From Neptunomonas japonica DSM 18939 (lineage in GTDB: Bacteria > Pseudomonadota > Gammaproteobacteria > Pseudomonadales > Balneatricaceae), in NCBI RefSeq assembly GCF_000422765.1, contig NZ_AUGR01000018.1, positions 42,780 to 106,779 of the forward strand: DNA of 64,000 bases. Direction: 5' to 3'. Each line of letters begins with the position of its first letter. Within the stretch, counting starts at the first letter, position 1. The notes beneath the pieces are model-generated. The model did no database searches. It was not told the DNA's origin and was given only the letters and a program-made list of their open reading frames with translations. This document shows positions 61,781 to 64,000 of the stretch, in pieces. The position numbers and the translations under genes were made by a program.

Positions 61781-62827
61781 ATGAGACTATCAAATAAAAA
61801 AGCAATGTTAGGTGAATCCCCTTTAATGCTGGATCTCTCTGACCAAATCTCCCGAATAGCACCGCTCAATAAGCCGGTGTTGGTATTAGGGGAGAGAGGT
61901 ACAGGTAAGGAGCTCGTTGCAGAACGTATTCACTTTTTATCGAAGCGTTGGGACCAAAGCTTTCTTAAAATAAGTTGTGCTTCGATGAATGATAACTTGC
62001 TTGATTCTGATCTTTTTGGGCATGAGGTTGGAGCTTTTACCGGCGCTACAAAACGCCACTTAGGGCGTTTTGAGAGAGCAGAAGGTGGCACTCTTTTTCT
62101 TGATGAGGTGGCAACATGTTCAACTCAGGTACAAGAAAAGCTGTTGCGAATTGTTGAATATGGAGAGTATGAGCGCTTGGGCGGACAGCATACTTTGCAG
62201 GCAGACGTCCGTCTGGTTGCTGCAACGAATGCCGATTTACAAAAAATGTCTGAAAAAAATGAATTCCGGGCAGACTTATTAGACCGGTTGGCATTTGATG
62301 TTATCCATATTCCCCCCCTGAGATATCGCCAGGAGGATGTTTTAATTCTTGCTGAGAGTTTTGCTTTAAGCATGTGTTTTGAGCTTGAGCGACAGTACTT
62401 TTCTGGTTTTACCGAGAATGCAAAAAACCAGATGTTGGAGTATGGCTGGCCAGGCAACGTGAGGGAGTTGCGTAATGCTGTTGAGCGAACTGTTTACAGG
62501 CAAGAGTCTGCTGATGAGTCAATTAATGAGTTGGTTTTAGATCCTTTCAAAGCGAGTTGGCTGCAAACGAAGAAAAGCTTTTCCGATGGGGGGGCGCTTC
62601 CTGTTGAAGATGTTGCTGAGAGTGGTCTGTCAGATCAGGTTGAAGCGCTTGAGCAACAGCTTTTGTTAGATGCACTTAAAGCTACGCGTTTTAATCAAAA
62701 GCAAGCAGCTGAAAAATTAAATTTGACTTATCACCAGCTGAGGTCGCAATTGCGAAAACATAAAATGATTCCTTTAAAGAGCTTTCTTGATCGTCATCAT
62801 TCAGGTATTGCGGCGGGTAAAAGGTAG
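61781..62827 (+). CDS. pspF: Sigma-54 activator PspF
   Basis: A 348-residue enhancer-binding protein without receiver domain, the PspF design. Walker A GERGTGKE (residues 37-44), GAFTGA loop (84-89) for sigma-54 contact, Walker B GGTLFLDE (102-109), arginine-finger region FRADLLDRLAFDV, YGWPGNVRELRNAVERTVYR, and a C-terminal FIS-type helix-turn-helix (NQKQAAEKLNLTYHQLRSQLRKH). Divergent from pspA; the ATG comes right after the putative enhancer repeats, so PspF would limit its own expression. Confidence 0.95.
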   Translation: MRLSNKKAMLGESPLMLDLSDQISRIAPLNKPVLVLGERGTGKELVAERIHFLSKRWDQSFLKISCASMNDNLLDSDLFGHEVGAFTGATKRHLGRFERAEGGTLFLDEVATCSTQVQEKLLRIVEYGEYERLGGQHTLQADVRLVAATNADLQKMSEKNEFRADLLDRLAFDVIHIPPLRYRQEDVLILAESFALSMCFELERQYFSGFTENAKNQMLEYGWPGNVRELRNAVERTVYRQESADESINELVLDPFKASWLQTKKSFSDGGALPVEDVAESGLSDQVEALEQQLLLDALKATRFNQKQAAEKLNLTYHQLRSQLRKHKMIPLKSFLDRHHSGIAAGKR

Positions 62828-63304
62828 GTTTTTCGAATGCTTTAAAATATAACGGGCATAAGTTTTATGCGAATTTAAAATCAATATGGAATTTTGATAA
62901 TTGGTCGATATGTCGTAATTCGATTTTGATGTATTGTTTATAAGTCAATATTAAGTTTTGATTTATACTCTTTTTTCAATATTCGATATTGATTTTTGTT
63001 TATATCCACGTAAAAGTTTTATTGGGGGTGGATAATATTGAAAGCGGCAATATTTTGCACAGTGGTAATGGCTATCTGGTTGAAAAATAGAGAAATATCT
63101 AAAGAAAGGAAAATAACTGCCGAATAAGTATTGGTATATATTGGTGATTTTTTGTACATTATTAATTATTATCCAGTAATAGCAGTCGTTGCTGGATTTA
63201 AAAGATTATTGGCTTATAATTTGCTAATTAGAATTAAGCGCTTTAATAAACAGTACAAAACATTGATAGAATTTTAAATATTTTATTAATTAATGGTTAA
63301 TTAA
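62828..63304. other. AT-rich intergenic region between pspF and ftsA
   Basis: About 480 bases, very AT-rich with repeated TCAATATT / GATATTGATTTT-like words, and a weak stem CCAGTAA / TTGCTGG (63172-63194). A TTG-initiated 29-codon frame at 63038-63127 with GGGGG upstream is the only candidate gene, too weak to call. Nothing resembling ftsQ, ddl or murC, the normal neighbours of ftsA. Confidence 0.5.
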
Positions 63305-64000
63305 ATGAATACTGATCACAACATGATCGTCGCACTGGATATCGGCACCTCTAAAGTGGTGTGCTTGGTAGCCGAGGTAATGCCAGATGGCCATATTGAG
63401 GTTGTCGGTATCGGCTCGCACCCATCGCGAGGACTAAAACGCGGTGTTGTGATTAATATCGAATCGACGGTGGGTTCTATTCAGCGTGCCGTTGAAGAAG
63501 CAGAGTTGATGGCCGGTTGTAAAATACACTCGGTAACTGTGGGTATTGCTGGTAGTCATATCAGTAGCTTGAACTCGCACGGGATTGTTGCCGTACGTGA
63601 TCGCGAAGTGATGGATCATGATCTGGAGCGTGTCATTGATGCGGCCAGTGCTGTTGCTATTCCGGCTGATCAGAAAATCCTGCATATCTTGCCGCAGGAA
63701 TACCTGATAGATAATCAGGAAGGTATTAAAGAACCCTTGGGTATGTCGGGTGTTCGCTTAGAAGCCAAAGTGCATTTGGTCACCGGTGCCATTAATGCTA
63801 TCCAGAATATAGAAAAATGTGTCCGTCGTTGTGGCTTAGAAGTCGACGGCGTCGTGCTAGAGCAATTGGCCTCTAGTTATGCCGTATTGACCGAAGATGA
63901 AAAAGACCTTGGTGTCTGCATGGTGGATATCGGTGGCGGTACCACAGATATTGCTATTTTTACCGGCGGCTCTATTCGCCACACCGGTGTGATCCCTATT
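63305..64000 (+). CDS. ftsA: Cell division protein FtsA (partial, 5' part)
   Basis: The first 232 codons of ftsA; FtsA is usually about 410-420 residues, so the rest lies beyond the right edge. FtsA is the actin-like ATPase tethering FtsZ to the membrane. Visible: MIVALDIGTSKVVCLVAEV (phosphate 1), GVVINIESTVGSIQRAVEEAE, the FtsA-specific 1C domain (SLNSHGIVAVRDREVMDHDLERVIDAASAVAIP, HILPQEYLIDNQEGI) and CMVDIGGGTTDIAIFTGGS (phosphate 2). Its GC content is clearly higher than that of the DNA before it. No ribosome site is seen before the ATG, and ftsQ is absent upstream. Confidence 0.93.
   Translation, partial: MNTDHNMIVALDIGTSKVVCLVAEVMPDGHIEVVGIGSHPSRGLKRGVVINIESTVGSIQRAVEEAELMAGCKIHSVTVGIAGSHISSLNSHGIVAVRDREVMDHDLERVIDAASAVAIPADQKILHILPQEYLIDNQEGIKEPLGMSGVRLEAKVHLVTGAINAIQNIEKCVRRCGLEVDGVVLEQLASSYAVLTEDEKDLGVCMVDIGGGTTDIAIFTGGSIRHTGVIPI

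Noticed and set aside
62125..62457. Minus-strand frame of 110 codons inside pspF
   Set aside because: Shadow of the AAA+ domain on the opposite strand; the pspF frame has all motifs.
63038..63127. TTG-started 29-codon frame with GGGGG upstream
   Set aside because: Plausible hydrophobic start but a rare start codon, very short, and in AT-rich DNA where chance frames are common; kept only as a note on the gap.

Overview
The window reads as chromosome of a marine gammaproteobacterium, most probably a member of the Oceanospirillales (Neptuniibacter/Neptunomonas/Amphritea type). This is inference from the gene set: recC-recB-recD, ptsP, mqo, CobB-type sirtuin, PpnN, HrpA, a DsbB-like protein, Psp system, paaABCDE and small trimeric-type porin. 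Base composition is moderately AT-rich, coding density is high and most starts carry a recognisable Shine-Dalgarno sequence. I see no prophage, insertion sequence, tRNA, rRNA or CRISPR array; the window is a core-genome stretch rather than an island.

Layout. 1-5.5 kb: a two-receiver response regulator cut by the left edge, an MFS transporter, a small membrane protein, ptsP (nitrogen PTS enzyme I) and a small unknown protein. 5.5-14.2 kb: recC, recB, recD as a tightly overlapping operon. 14.2-18.4 kb: a 50-aa membrane peptide, glutaredoxin, mqo, an SH3 envelope protein and an MscS channel. 18.4-25.7 kb: an SLC5-STAC protein without a kinase, yidD, a PAS-GGDEF protein with a destroyed catalytic motif but an intact RxxD inhibitory site, PhoH, a sirtuin and ppnN. 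25.8-35.1 kb: a BktB-like thiolase, then a run of M23 peptidase, bactofilin, class II amidotransferase, acyl-CoA ligase and hrpA. 35.4-41 kb: porin, MlaA-like protein, an HsbR/HsbA-like phosphatase/STAS pair, a likely CsrA-sequestering small RNA, transaldolase and dusA. 41.4-45.3 kb: a 32-aa membrane peptide and the phenylacetyl-CoA epoxidase operon paaABCDE, with its operator-like promoter. 45.8-51.3 kb: glycerophosphodiesterase, LemA and DUF2207 proteins, and a TonB-dependent copper receptor. 51.4-57.3 kb: an eight-gene envelope run (small periplasmic protein, O-methyltransferase, unknown, ydbH-ynbE-ydbL, DsbB-like, LpxR-like). 57.4-62.8 kb: rmuC, a PEP-CTERM protein with a sigma-54 promoter, and the psp locus (pspABC divergent from pspF). 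63.3-64 kb: the start of ftsA, cut by the right edge.

The most interesting item is non-coding. At about 38878-39014, directly downstream of the HsbR/HsbA-like pair, lies a GGA-rich stretch with a -10 box, several GGA-in-loop hairpins and a Rho-independent terminator. It has the architecture of CsrB/RsmY/RsmZ RNAs, and the neighbouring proteins belong to a pathway known in Pseudomonas to feed into RsmY. Other notable items are the c-di-GMP receptor-like degenerate GGDEF protein, the sigma-54 element at the PEP-CTERM gene, paired PspF-like enhancer repeats, two unlisted tiny membrane proteins, operator-like dyads at paaA, the thiolase gene and mqo, and an abrupt composition change at ftsA, which lacks its usual upstream neighbour ftsQ.
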